Shown piece by piece: positions 6,321-15,163 of a stretch of DNA of 32,653 bases (positions are counted from its first letter, which is position 1; each line of letters begins with the position of its first letter). The notes below the pieces were generated by a model. The model was given only the letters and a program-made list of their open reading frames with translations, was not told the DNA's origin and did no database searches. The position numbers were made by a program, and so were the translations under genes. This DNA comes from Palsa-459 sp035937595 (lineage in GTDB: Bacteria; Actinomycetota; Acidimicrobiia; Acidimicrobiales; RAAP-2), in the NCBI GenBank assembly GCA_035937595.1, contig DASZHS010000071.1:1-32653 (forward strand), given 5' to 3'.

Positions 6321-8512
6321 GTCATCGTGATGGTGGCGGTCGCGGTCGCGGTGACGCCCTGGCTGTCGGTCGCTCGGACGTCGACCTCGTAGCTGCCGGC
6401 CGTGAAGTTGCTCGCCTGCCACGCCTGGGTCCAGTTCGGAAGGGCGAGCGGCGAGACCGTCACCCAGTTGTTGCACGTCGCGGTGTACTTCGAGGTCACC
6501 GCGCTCCAGCACTTCCCGCTGGACGCCTGCTTGACGTTGAACTCCACCTTCGTCACGGTGCCCCCGACGTCCGTGGCGGTCCCGCAGATCGCCCCCGAAC
6601 CGCACGGGTCGCTCTTGTTCCAGCTCCCCTTGGCGCTGCCGGCGATGACGTAGCTGGCGCCGTTCACCGGGAACGTGAGCTGGATCGAGGGTCCCTCGAC
6701 GAGGACGCACTCCCCGAGCGAGGTGTCGGACGACGCGCCGTAGTTGGGGTCACCGTTGAAGTAGGAGCCGAAGCACCAGTAGCCAGGTTGGGTCGGCTGG
6801 AACGAGGCCGAGGTCGCCGTCGAGGTGTTGTTGGCGCCAGCGACGAGCGGGACCGCGGCGCCGACCTGCGTGCTCTTCGATCCGCACGACGTGGCGACCG
6901 CCGTCGGGCCGCAGACGTAGAAGCTGACCGTGCCGTCGGGGGCGCCCCTCCCAGGGGCTCCCACCACCGACACCGTGTCCGTCGTCGATGCGCCGAGGTT
7001 GATGGTGCCGCTCGACGGCGTCGAGCTCACGACCGCGAAGCCGACGGCGAACCCCCCGTTCCCACCGCAGGCGAGGGTCTTGGCGACGATGCTGCCCGCC
7101 GCGACCGAGCCGTTGCCCATGGACGAGATGGTCGCGCCCGCCGCGTAGATGACCCCGCCGTAGGTGCTGTTCGACCCGTTGCCGGCGACCTGGAGCGCGT
7201 TGGTGTCCGTCCGAGCCTGGAAGATGGAGAGGCCGGCGTAGTACCCCGAGGTCGGCGCGGCGATCGTCACGCCGCCGTTCCCCGAGACGGAGTAGGTCGC
7301 GTCCTGCGGCGTCCCGGGGGCTGCGTTCGGGATGCCGATGAAGAGCATCACGTTGGTTCCGCTCACCTGGCCGGTCACCGAGAGGCCGTGCTCGAACACG
7401 TAGATCCCCGACGGCAGCGTCTGGGTCCCCGAGATGGAGATGCCACCCGGGTTGGTGTAGACGCCCGGACCCTGCAGCGACGTGCCGTTGTAGGTCGGGC
7501 TGATGCTGGGATCGACGAGCGAGGCGTAGGGGTCCGGGAACGGCGGTCCCTCCACGTAGGGGCCCGAGTACGCCGACGGCGGGTTGACCGGCACGGACGC
7601 GCCGCTCGTCGACGGGTCCTGGGTGTAGATCTCGCTCGCGACGATGCCGTTGTTGTTGCCGAAGGCCAGCGAGCCCGCGGCGGGCGAGTTGATCGCCGCC
7701 GCGCCGTTCACGGTCACCGGGCCGCCGTGGCCCGAGCCGATGCAGCTGAGGACGCTCGTGCCCGTGCCCAGCAACACGAGCGGGGGGCCGGCGCTGCCCG
7801 GCGGCTGGTAGCCGGGGGCCTGCTGGTTCCGCGGGGACGCCGTGAGGCTGTAGGTGTAGCCGCTGGGGTACTCGGTGATCCGGATCGAGACGCTCGACAC
7901 GCCCGGCGCCGACGAGCTCGGGTAGGTGGGGATCGAGCCGGCGTTCGCGCAGCTCGTGGTGCCGTCCTGACAGCGCACCGTCACGGTCGCGTTGGTCTTG
8001 CCGCCGCTCGTCGCGCAGGACGAGCCGCTCGACGGGCAGGTGTGCGAGTACGTCGGGGCCGCAAGGCCAGAGAAGAGCCCGGTGGACAGCGGCACCACGA
8101 CCGGTGACGAGGCGCCCTGGCAGTACCGTCGGACCAGGTAGGGGGAGGACGTCCCGCTCGAGAAGCCGTACGACACCGTGACGGTGCCGCTGGCCGTCGT
8201 CCAGCTCAGCCCCAGCAGTTGCGTGCCGCTTCCTGACGGGCAGAGCGAGGTCGTCGTCGACGTCGACACGGACGTCGCCGTCTGGACGTCGCGGGCGAAG
8301 TAGGCAGAGGTGATCTGGGCGTCGTGCGAGTCGGCGAGCCGAGCGGAGACCGCGATCTGGCTCCGGAAGCTGGAGATCGTGGCGACGGCGATCCCGCCGA
8401 TGACGATGGGGAGGATCGAGATGACGATCAGCAGCTCGAGCAGGGTGAAGCCGTCCTCTGCGTGCCGCTTGCGTTCGGTGGGGCCGCGCCCGCACCTTCG
8501 TGCCGTGCCCAA
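6317..8512 (-). CDS. Very large modular type IV prepilin with Ig-like domains
   Basis: A 731-residue protein, several times longer than normal minor pilins (150-400). The leader ends at Gly21, followed by FTLLELLIVISILPIVIGG with Glu at +5 (Glu26), a canonical prepilin site; a Pro interrupts the helix. Then follow a PilW-like region, a long Gly/Ser/Thr/Asn-rich section resembling stacked beta-repeats (GNNNGIVASEIY, SGTQTLPSGIYVFEHGLSV), an Ig-like domain of Big_3_5 type (GTVSFYVCGP to YFNGDPNYGASS) and a last Ig-like domain ending in GVTATATATITMT. The start is TTG 8512-8510, chosen because GGAGG lies 5 nt upstream and a good promoter is just before it; the in-frame TTG at 8581 lies upstream of that promoter. 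Inferred role: adhesive tip subunit. Confidence 0.82.
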   Translation of the reverse strand: MGTARRCGRGPTERKRHAEDGFTLLELLIVISILPIVIGGIAVATISSFRSQIAVSARLADSHDAQITSAYFARDVQTATSVSTSTTTSLCPSGSGTQLLGLSWTTASGTVTVSYGFSSGTSSPYLVRRYCQGASSPVVVPLSTGLFSGLAAPTYSHTCPSSGSSCATSGGKTNATVTVRCQDGTTSCANAGSIPTYPSSSAPGVSSVSIRITEYPSGYTYSLTASPRNQQAPGYQPPGSAGPPLVLLGTGTSVLSCIGSGHGGPVTVNGAAAINSPAAGSLAFGNNNGIVASEIYTQDPSTSGASVPVNPPSAYSGPYVEGPPFPDPYASLVDPSISPTYNGTSLQGPGVYTNPGGISISGTQTLPSGIYVFEHGLSVTGQVSGTNVMLFIGIPNAAPGTPQDATYSVSGNGGVTIAAPTSGYYAGLSIFQARTDTNALQVAGNGSNSTYGGVIYAAGATISSMGNGSVAAGSIVAKTLACGGNGGFAVGFAVVSSTPSSGTINLGASTTDTVSVVGAPGRGAPDGTVSFYVCGPTAVATSCGSKSTQVGAAVPLVAGANNTSTATSASFQPTQPGYWCFGSYFNGDPNYGASSDTSLGECVLVEGPSIQLTFPVNGASYVIAGSAKGSWNKSDPCGSGAICGTATDVGGTVTKVEFNVKQASSGKCWSAVTSKYTATCNNWVTVSPLALPNWTQAWQASNFTAGSYEVDVRATDSQGVTATATATITMT

Positions 8513-8542
8513 TGGATCCTCCAGAGACAACCGTCTATAGAC

Positions 8543-8571
8543 ACCATAGGGCAACCGCAACGTGCTGACAA
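8543..8571 (-). promoter_or_regulatory. Promoter of the prepilin operon
   Basis: Read on the minus strand: -35 TTGTCA (8571-8566), a 17-bp spacer, and -10 TATGGT (8548-8543). The predicted start of transcription is about 15-20 nt before the GGAGG of the large prepilin. The adjoining 8572-8625 is strikingly AT-rich for this genome and contains two CAATTA copies, possibly an UP-like or regulator-binding region. Confidence 0.6.
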
Positions 8572-8832
8572 TAGCAGGCAATTAAACATCAATTACATCA
8601 CAATGGCATACCAGTATTTGATCGATGCGGTGTGTCAAAGTGGGACAGGGGGCCAGCCGAGGACGCGCCGCCCGTTGCGTGGGCAGGGCCGCTTTGGGTG
8701 AGCAGGCGCGTGGGGGCCGACTTCCGCGCCCCGGCCCCTGGGCGGCGAGTCCAGAGGACCCGCTCCGCACGCTCTTGATGTGCTGGACCGGTGCTGTTCC
8801 CGTGCCGACTGTCCGACCAGCAAGGGCGGTCT
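8572..8832. other. Intergenic region between P450 and prepilin operon
   Basis: No gene is seen here. The left part (8572-8625) is AT-rich promoter DNA. In the right part GGGGCCG (8713-8719) and CGGCCCC (8732-8738) form a 7-bp stem with a 12-nt loop, a weak candidate terminator for the leftward P450 transcript. Confidence 0.4.
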
Positions 8833-10101
8833 CTAGGTGTTCCGCCAGCTCGCCCCGACCTCGAGCCGTTTGAGCCCGGAGATGAAGTTCGATCGGAGGC
8901 GTTCTGGTGGCTCGGCCACCTCGATCGAGCGGAGCATGGGCACGAGCTCCTCGAAGAGCACGCGCATCTCGAGGCGGGCGAGGTGCGCGCCGAGGCAGAG
9001 ATGCGGGCTGTGGAGCCCGAAGGCGACGTGGTCGTTCGGCGACCGGAGGGCGTCGAAGTGGAAGGGGTCCGAGAACTGCTCGTCGTCGAAGTCAGCGGAG
9101 ACGTACCAGACCACGACCTTGTCGCCGGCACGGATGTTCGTGCCACGGAGCTCGGTGTCCTGTGTCGCGGTGCGCCGGAAGTGCATCGTCGTCGAGCTCC
9201 ACCGCAACATCTCGTCGACCGTCGTGCGGATGGCCGCCGGATCCTCCTGCAGCGTCGTGAGCAGCGCCGGCCGCTCGGCGAGCGCCTTGAGACCTGCCGC
9301 CATCGAGTACCTGGTCGTGTCGTTGCCCGCCGCCACCATCAAGGTGAAGAAGTTCTTGAGCTGATCGTCGTCCAGCAGGTCGCCGTCGACGGTCGGCTGG
9401 AGGAGCGAGGTGAGGACGTCGTTGGTCGGCTTCGCACGGCGCGCGGCCAGCGCGACCTCGGCGAACTCGAAGAGCTCGAGGGAGACGGGACTGCGGAAGG
9501 GGAGCAGCCGGTAGTCGGTGGTGTCCACCTGATCGACGACGAAGTCCGTGAAGTCCGCGTCGGTGTTGCCGATCAGCGCGTCGCCGCGATCCACAAGCCA
9601 GTTGAGGTCCTCGTCGGGCAGCCCGAGCAGCCGGCCCAGCATCTTCATCGGGAGCTGGCGGGCGACCCTCGAGACGAACTCGAACCGCGCCTCGCCACGG
9701 ACCTCGGCCAGGACCTCGCGGGCGAGGTCGCGGACGGACGTCTCGTACTCGGCGACGGCGCGGGGCGAGAAGGGCCGGGAGACGAGGCGGCGGTAGCGCG
9801 AGTGCTGCGGCGGGTCCATCTCCATGATCGTACGGCGCGCCTCGCACTCCTCGTCGTCCATGTCCTCGAGTCGGATGCCTCTTGCCGAGCTGAACAGCTC
9901 GGTGTGCCGGCTCACGTAGAGGACGTCCTCGTAGCGCGTCACGGACCAAAAGCCACGGCCGTCGGCCTCCTCGGTGAAGCTGACGGGATCCTCCTTTCGG
10001 AGGCGCAGGAACGTGGCGTGCGGGACGCCGCGGGTGTAGACGTCGTGGTCGGTGATGTCGGCGTGCGCGTCGCCGAGGTCGAGCTCGGTCGCCAGTGCCA
10101 C
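8833..10101 (-). CDS. Cytochrome P450 (CYP124/125/142-like)
   Basis: A 422-residue soluble bacterial P450. Visible elements are MDPPQHSRYRRLVSRPFSPRAV (helix C region), the I-helix oxygen-activation motif AAGNDTT, the K-helix E-x-x-R (EMLR), and the heme loop FGLHSPHLCLGAHLA with Cys369 as thiolate ligand. The loop departs from the usual FGxGxHxCxG because Leu-His-Ser replaces the Gly-x-Gly pattern. The overall flavour resembles actinobacterial steroid and methyl-branched lipid hydroxylases. The GTG start is supported by GAGGAGG 6 nt upstream. It is divergent from the amidotransferase at 10182. No ferredoxin partner lies next to it. Confidence 0.92.
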   Translation of the reverse strand: MALATELDLGDAHADITDHDVYTRGVPHATFLRLRKEDPVSFTEEADGRGFWSVTRYEDVLYVSRHTELFSSARGIRLEDMDDEECEARRTIMEMDPPQHSRYRRLVSRPFSPRAVAEYETSVRDLAREVLAEVRGEARFEFVSRVARQLPMKMLGRLLGLPDEDLNWLVDRGDALIGNTDADFTDFVVDQVDTTDYRLLPFRSPVSLELFEFAEVALAARRAKPTNDVLTSLLQPTVDGDLLDDDQLKNFFTLMVAAGNDTTRYSMAAGLKALAERPALLTTLQEDPAAIRTTVDEMLRWSSTTMHFRRTATQDTELRGTNIRAGDKVVVWYVSADFDDEQFSDPFHFDALRSPNDHVAFGLHSPHLCLGAHLARLEMRVLFEELVPMLRSIEVAEPPERLRSNFISGLKRLEVGASWRNT

Positions 10102-10169
10102 GGGGCCTCCTCGTCGCGGGCAACCCTACGCTTCGGGTGGCGTCGCCCTGCCGCGGCATGGTGCCCACG

Positions 10170-10181
10170 TAGCATGGAGCG
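10170..10181 (+). promoter_or_regulatory. -10 box for leaderless amidotransferase transcript
   Basis: TAGCAT (10170-10175) precedes the ATG at 10182 by exactly 6 nt, the same arrangement as at 4218-4230. No ribosome binding site is needed or seen at the usual distance. Confidence 0.5.
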
Positions 10182-10916
10182 ATGGAGGCGCCGCTGATCG
10201 GTCTCTCGGGGCGTCGCTGGCCTGCGCGACTCCTGGGCGAGGCGGTGCCGCCCGCGATGCACGGCGTCGAGTTCGACCTGCACTTCGCGGACTACCCGAA
10301 GGCGATCGCAGCGTGCGGCGGCCTGCCCGTCGAGCTCACGCGCGACGCCGACGTGGACGCCGTCGTCGCCCGTCTCGACGGCCTCGTCCTTACCGGCGGC
10401 GCCGACGTGGACCCTGCGGCCTACGGCCAGGCGCCGGACCCCGATCTCGGCGCCGTCGAGCCCGACCGCGACGCCTGGGAGCTGGCCCTCCTCGAGGCGG
10501 CGACGACGAGGGACCTCCCCGTGCTCTGCGTGTGCCGCGGCGTCCAGCTGCTGAACGTCGCCCGGGGAGGCACGCTGCGCCAGCACGTCGCGGCAGAAGA
10601 AGGCGACGGGCACCCCCGCTTCGCCGACGACGGCCACGAGCCCGCCCACGGGGTCGACCTCGCGGACGGGTCGCTCGCCGCGACGCTCCTCGGGTCCCAC
10701 CTCGAGGTCAACTCGCTGCACCACCAGGTGATCGACCGGGTGGGGGAGGGCCTCACGGTCACCGGACGCTCGCCGGACGGGACGGCGGAGGTGCTCGAGC
10801 TCGAGGGCCGCGACGTGCTCGGCGTCCAGTGGCACCCCGAGCTCCTCGCGCGTCCCGACCCGACCTTCGCCTGGCTGGTGCAAGCAGCGCGACGCCGGCT
10901 CTCCGCGCCGGTCTGA
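10182..10916 (+). CDS. Class I glutamine amidotransferase, gamma-glutamyl-GABA hydrolase-like (PuuD family)
   Basis: A 244-residue peptidase C26 protein. The nucleophile elbow is LCVCRGVQLLNV with Cys118; the His/Glu pair of the triad is in GVQWHPE (His218, Glu220). The oxyanion segment LTGGADVDPAAYG (about 70-82) is typical of PuuD. The family hydrolyses gamma-glutamyl amides in polyamine degradation. This links it functionally, though not physically, to the glutamine-synthetase-like ligase at 1516. It is followed 19 nt later by an MFS exporter and probably shares its transcript. A GATase acting on another gamma-glutamyl conjugate is the alternative. Confidence 0.88.
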   Translation: MEAPLIGLSGRRWPARLLGEAVPPAMHGVEFDLHFADYPKAIAACGGLPVELTRDADVDAVVARLDGLVLTGGADVDPAAYGQAPDPDLGAVEPDRDAWELALLEAATTRDLPVLCVCRGVQLLNVARGGTLRQHVAAEEGDGHPRFADDGHEPAHGVDLADGSLAATLLGSHLEVNSLHHQVIDRVGEGLTVTGRSPDGTAEVLELEGRDVLGVQWHPELLARPDPTFAWLVQAARRRLSAPV

Positions 10917-10935
10917 CGCGCTCGGGCACCGAAGC

Positions 10936-12540
10936 GTGACGACGTCGAGCGTCACGAAGACGGGGTCAGCCGCGGTCCTCGCGCTGCTCGCCTCGGCCCA
11001 GTTCCTGATGACGCTCGACACGTCGGTCATGAACGTGTCGATCGCCTCGGTGGCCGCTGATCTGCACACCACGACCGTCGGGATCCAGACGGCCATCACG
11101 CTCTACACCCTCGTCATGGCGTCGCTCATGCTGACGGGGGGCAAGATCGGCGCCAAGGTGGGCCGGCGCCGCGCCTTCTCGATCGGACTCGTCGTCTACG
11201 CCGCTGGCTCGCTCACGACGGCGCTCGCCCCCAACCTGGGCGTGCTCATCGTCGGGTGGTCGATCCTCGAGGGCATCGGGGCGGCGCTGATCCTGCCGTC
11301 GATCGTCGCGCTCGTCGCGAGCAACTTCGGCAGGGAGCGGCGCTCGGCTGCCTACGGCATGATCGCCGCGGCAGGCGCGGTCGCCGTCACGGTGGGACCG
11401 ATCCTCGGTGGCGCGGTCACCACCTACGGGTCGTGGCGGTACGTCTTCGTGGGCGAGGTCGTCATCGCCGCGGGCATCCTGCTCATGACCCGCACGATCG
11501 CGGACCCGCCGATCGTCACCTCGGGACGGTTCGATCTCCGCGGAGCGCTCCTCAGCGCCGTCGGTCTCTGCGGCGTCGTCCTCGGGGTGCTCAAGTCCTC
11601 GACGTGGGGCTTCGTCCGGCCCAAGCCGAGCGCGCCGTCGCTCCTCGGGCTCTCGCCGGTCGTCTTCCTCATCGCCGCCGGCGTCGGCCTGCTCATCCTC
11701 TTCGCCCGCCACGAGCGCGCCCTCGCCGCGAGGAAGGGCGACCCGCTTGTCCCGCCCGGGCTCGCGAGGATCCCCCAGGTGAGCTCCGGGCTCCTCGGCT
11801 TCATGTGCCAGTTCTTCGTGCAAGCGGGGCTCTTCTTCGTCGTGCCGGTGTACCTGTCGATCGTGTGCGGGCTGAGCGCCTTTGAGACCGGGTTGCGACT
11901 GATCCCCCTGTCGGTCTCGCTCCTGCTGACCGCGACGCTCATCCCGAGGCTCCTGCCGCGAGCCAGCCCGAGACGCATCGTGCAGTTCGGATTCGGCTGC
12001 ACGTTCGTGGGCACCGTGATCTTCGTGCTGGGCCTCGATCCCAAGTCCGGTCCCGAGATCGTCGGCCTCCCGATGTTCGTGATCGGCCTCGGGATCGGGG
12101 CGCTCGCCTCCCAGCTCGGTGCCGTCACGGTGTCGGGCGCCCCCGACGAGCAGGCGGGGGAGGTCGGCGGCCTGCAGAACACGATGACCAACCTCGGCGC
12201 GAGCCTCGGCACCGCGCTCTGCGGCGCGGTCCTCTTCAGCGCCCTCGCCTCCCAGCTCCTGCTGGGCGTCAACGGCTCGTCGGCCCTCTCCGCGGAGGTC
12301 AAGCAGCAGGCCGCCGTCCAGATCTCCCAGGGCGTGGCCATCGTGAGCGACGCGGACCTCCAAAGGGCGCTCAGCCAGACGACCCTCTCGAGCTCCGAGC
12401 AGGCAGCGATCCTCTCGGTGAACGAGACGGCACGCGCCAACGCGGTGCGCGACTCGATGATCGCGCTCGCCGTCGTCGAGCTCGGCGCGGTCCTCCTCAT
12501 GCGGCGCTTCCCGAGGCGCCCGGTCGGTGCATCGACCTGA
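10936..12540 (+). CDS. MFS transporter, DHA2 (14-TM) drug:H+ antiporter type
   Basis: A 534-residue integral membrane protein with about 14 hydrophobic helices. The first helix carries LMTLDTSVMNVSI, matching the DHA2 motif D1 (L-D-x-T-x-x-N-V-A-x-P); GGKIGAKVGRRRAFSIG matches motif A in the loop between helices 2 and 3; and GPILGGAVTTYGSWRYVF matches motif C (antiporter motif). Such proteins export drugs or metabolites using the proton gradient. The GTG start follows the amidotransferase stop by 19 nt. Near the C-terminus is a long extracytoplasmic loop of about 90 residues (LLGVNGSS to ANAVRDS) before the last helix. The substrate is unknown. Confidence 0.9.
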   Translation: MTTSSVTKTGSAAVLALLASAQFLMTLDTSVMNVSIASVAADLHTTTVGIQTAITLYTLVMASLMLTGGKIGAKVGRRRAFSIGLVVYAAGSLTTALAPNLGVLIVGWSILEGIGAALILPSIVALVASNFGRERRSAAYGMIAAAGAVAVTVGPILGGAVTTYGSWRYVFVGEVVIAAGILLMTRTIADPPIVTSGRFDLRGALLSAVGLCGVVLGVLKSSTWGFVRPKPSAPSLLGLSPVVFLIAAGVGLLILFARHERALAARKGDPLVPPGLARIPQVSSGLLGFMCQFFVQAGLFFVVPVYLSIVCGLSAFETGLRLIPLSVSLLLTATLIPRLLPRASPRRIVQFGFGCTFVGTVIFVLGLDPKSGPEIVGLPMFVIGLGIGALASQLGAVTVSGAPDEQAGEVGGLQNTMTNLGASLGTALCGAVLFSALASQLLLGVNGSSALSAEVKQQAAVQISQGVAIVSDADLQRALSQTTLSSSEQAAILSVNETARANAVRDSMIALAVVELGAVLLMRRFPRRPVGAST

Positions 12541-12907
12541 GGCAGCGGCACGGCGCCTCGCGCCACGGCGACGCTCGATCGTTCTGGCTCGTCGTGGCAC
12601 CCGAGACACAGCGGACGCCGCTGCGACTCGATCGAACAGCGCCGTCGCCAGTTGATGAGCCTCGGCTGGGTCGGCGCCGTTGGCAAGCGTGTGTGATCCC
12701 TGACAGATGCCGTGGTGCGCCGGTCGCTGCCCGCAGAGTCGATGCATCTGTGGGGATTACCCGTGCAGGGTCACCGGCCCCGTCGGTTCAGGGGACTTCG
12801 AACGCGCACGAACCGAGCAATCTCGGATCAAGTCTCTGACAACGTCTCCGAGACCGAGAGGTGGACTGCGACACTGGCGGCAACCGCAACGAGGGAGCAG
12901 GCCGTAC
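12541..12907. other. Intergenic region upstream of propeller gene
   Basis: No convincing coding region in 367 nt on either strand. The last 100 nt contain a small inverted repeat (GTCTC at 12832-12836 with GAGAC at 12850-12854) and then GAGGGAG (12891-12897), the likely ribosome binding site of the propeller gene. The length suggests a structured 5' UTR or regulatory region, but I recognise no known riboswitch. Confidence 0.35.
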
Positions 12908-14002
12908 GTGCGTACCCAACCGAGAACCCTCCGACGACCGCGAGCCGTTCGACTCGTCGTCCCTGCCGTCCTCGCGGCTGGCGCGCTCCTGGTCGCGACC
13001 AGCGCACCTTCGCTCGCCGCGACGCACGGACGCTCGGCGTTGGCGTCGCGAGCCACGAAGCACGTCCACTACGACTTCGGCTCACCCGACGCCATCGCCG
13101 CGAGCACCGGCTTCGTCTGGGTCGTGAACCCCTCCACCAGCTCGGTCACGGAGTTCTCGGCCTCGACGGACCGGCTGGTGCGGGTCGTCAGGGGGGCGCA
13201 GTACCACTTCAACTACCCGGACAGCATCGCGGTCGACGGGTCACACGTCTGGGTCGCGAACCTGTACGGCGACTCGGTCACGGAGTTCTCGAAGGCGACC
13301 GGGCGACTCGTCCGGGTCGTCACCGGGGGACGGTACCGGTTCAGCCTCCCGAGCGGCGTGGTCTCGGACGGCTCACGCGTCTGGGTCGCGAGCGGCAGCG
13401 GCAACATGGTCACCGAGCTCGCGGCGTCGAACGGCGGACTGATCAGGGTGATGGTGGGGGAGTCCTACGGCTTCACGCATCCTTCCGCGCTCGCGTTGGA
13501 TGGCGCCCACCTCTGGGTGGCGAACTCCTACGGCAGCGCGCTGATCGAGATCAACGCCTCGACGGGCGCGCTCATCGGCACCATCAAGGGCGCAGCGTTC
13601 GGGTTCAGCTTCCCCAGCGGCGTGTTCGTCAGCGGACGGCACCTCTGGGTGACGAGCAGTGCCTACCGCTCCTCGGTCACCGAGCTCACGAACTCGACGG
13701 GCCACCTGGTCCGGGTGATCAGCGGGCCGAAGGTTGGACTCAGCTACGCCGAGGCCATCACCTCGGACGGACGCCACCTCTGGGTCGCCAACGCTGGCAG
13801 CAGCAAGTCCGGTTGGGTGACCGAGCTCTCGGTGGCAAAGGGCGAACGGGTGCGCGTGATCAAGGGCCCTGCGTTCGGCTTCCGTCTTCCGGACGCGATC
13901 GCGTCGGTCGGCGGCCTCGTCTTTGTGGCGAATCACTCCGCCAACTCGGTGACCGAGTTCAGTGCATCAACGGGTCAGCTGGTCCGAGTCCTCCGCAACT
14001 GA
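12908..14002 (+). CDS. Secreted seven-repeat beta-propeller protein
   Basis: A 364-residue exported protein. The N-terminus is basic (RTLRRPRAVR) with a hydrophobic core and a cleavage region near PSLAA (about residue 38). Seven repeats of about 45 residues follow, each reading roughly P-x-x-I-A-x-D-G-x-x-x-W-V-A-N, then S-V-T-E-F-x-A-S-T-G-x-L-V-R-V, then an aromatic G-F-x-F turn. Seven copies suggest a closed seven-bladed propeller of the Vgb/YncE/NHL type. No catalytic residues stand out. GTG 12908 is chosen because GAGGGAG lies 10 nt upstream and a signal peptide follows directly. It is analogous to, but not a close copy of, the propeller at 2980. The function is unknown; ligand binding or a surface role is inferred. 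Confidence 0.82.
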   Translation: MRTQPRTLRRPRAVRLVVPAVLAAGALLVATSAPSLAATHGRSALASRATKHVHYDFGSPDAIAASTGFVWVVNPSTSSVTEFSASTDRLVRVVRGAQYHFNYPDSIAVDGSHVWVANLYGDSVTEFSKATGRLVRVVTGGRYRFSLPSGVVSDGSRVWVASGSGNMVTELAASNGGLIRVMVGESYGFTHPSALALDGAHLWVANSYGSALIEINASTGALIGTIKGAAFGFSFPSGVFVSGRHLWVTSSAYRSSVTELTNSTGHLVRVISGPKVGLSYAEAITSDGRHLWVANAGSSKSGWVTELSVAKGERVRVIKGPAFGFRLPDAIASVGGLVFVANHSANSVTEFSASTGQLVRVLRN

Positions 14003-14152
14003 GGCCTCCCCGCAGAAGGCCACGCGACATCGGCGGTCTCGCCACTCGCCGACCGAGGCCCGTTCCCTCAGCTCGTGGGTCGCCCGCTCGAATGCCGGTG
14101 TCCGGGCAACCGTCCAGGGTCCCGTGGCGAACGGCCCGCGGCCGGCTGCGGC

Positions 14153-14962
14153 TCAGGGCGCGGGGGTTGCCGCGTGGCGGCGGGCACGGACGACCACGTA
14201 GGTGACGAGCACGAGCATCGCGAACTCGATGGCCACCACGACGGGGAGCGCGTCCCACGGGACGCCACCGTGGGTCTCTGCCTCGACGCGCAGCGTGTAC
14301 GACGTGGGGATCGGCGCGACGCCGACGGTGTCGATCGAGACGGTGCGCGGCCCGTAGAGCCCGACGAGCTCCTCCACCTGGGAGAGCGTCGGGTTGATCA
14401 CCTCGATGTGCTCGGTGCTCGTCGTCACGTCAGGGCTGAAGCCGACGATGTCGATGCCCTGGGCCTGCAGGTTGATCCAGTTCACGCTGAGGTCGCGGTG
14501 GATCGTGAGGAGGGTGGCGAGCGTGTGCGAGCTGTGCTCGAAGGCCACGGAGCCTGCCGGTGCGACGGCGTCGACGACGTGGGCGAGCCCCTTGGGCATC
14601 TGGGTCATGTAGACGGCGATCTTCGCGCCGTTGTCCTCGAGCGAGAGGCCGCCGTAGGCGTCGGGGTAGTCCGACGACAGCACCTCCCCGAGCCGCTGGG
14701 ACGCGTCCACCAGCGCCACGCTGGGGACGACGTGGGTCGCGGGGAGCGCCTGTGAGGACGGCGGGTCGACGCCGCGTGGGATCAGGGCCGCCGCGAGTGC
14801 CACACCGGACGACGCGAGCGCGAGGCCGCCCGCGGCGACGACGGCGACGATGACGAACCGGCCGAGGGCCGGTGAGGATCGCCGCTGCGACTCCAGACCC
14901 CCTGCTTCCGCCCCGCCCGAGGTGAAACGCAGTCTCAAGGTGGTCGGCAGCGTAGCGAGCAC
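14153..14962 (-). CDS. Unknown protein with two membrane anchors and an outer domain
   Basis: About 269 residues. One hydrophobic helix near the N-terminus (about 34-60, RFVIVAVVAAGGLALASSG) and one near the C-terminus (about 236-258, VVVAIEFAMLVLVTYVVV followed by RARRH) flank a roughly 170-residue domain likely outside the membrane, containing YPDAYGGLSLEDNGAKIAVYMTQ and HTLATLLTIHRDLSVNW. I do not recognise the family. The start is uncertain: GTG 14962 is used, but no good Shine-Dalgarno precedes it, and a TTG 27 nt further in is possible. The gene is divergent from the MFS gene at 15164 and converges with the propeller gene. Confidence 0.65.
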   Translation of the reverse strand: MLATLPTTLRLRFTSGGAEAGGLESQRRSSPALGRFVIVAVVAAGGLALASSGVALAAALIPRGVDPPSSQALPATHVVPSVALVDASQRLGEVLSSDYPDAYGGLSLEDNGAKIAVYMTQMPKGLAHVVDAVAPAGSVAFEHSSHTLATLLTIHRDLSVNWINLQAQGIDIVGFSPDVTTSTEHIEVINPTLSQVEELVGLYGPRTVSIDTVGVAPIPTSYTLRVEAETHGGVPWDALPVVVAIEFAMLVLVTYVVVRARRHAATPAP

Positions 14963-15163
14963 GGGTGCGTCAAAGGAAATCGGTACCCGTCGGTTGAAGG
15001 GGGCATGGGTGGCTGTCAGGATCGCTCGGCGGTGATCGCCGCGGTGTACGGGGCGCCGCCCGGGGGAGTCGGCCCGGTGCGTCAGGTGGTGACGCGACGA
15101 CCGACGAGCTTGGGTGGTCGGCCGAGGGGGTGACGTGGGAGCGACGAACGAGCGGGAGCGACC

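Noticed and set aside
6314..8107. A 597-codon plus-strand frame opposite the large prepilin
   Set aside because: The minus frame has a prepilin site, promoter and Shine-Dalgarno; the plus product is repetitive Arg/Val/Asp without motifs.
8551..8560. GCAACCGCAA near the pilin promoter as a second phage att remnant
   Set aside because: It shares only a short string with the phage 11-mer; no Xer core or arm is nearby.
12541..12907. A possible riboswitch (cyclic-di-nucleotide type) before the propeller gene
   Set aside because: The region is long enough and contains small inverted repeats, but I could not match any conserved riboswitch core.
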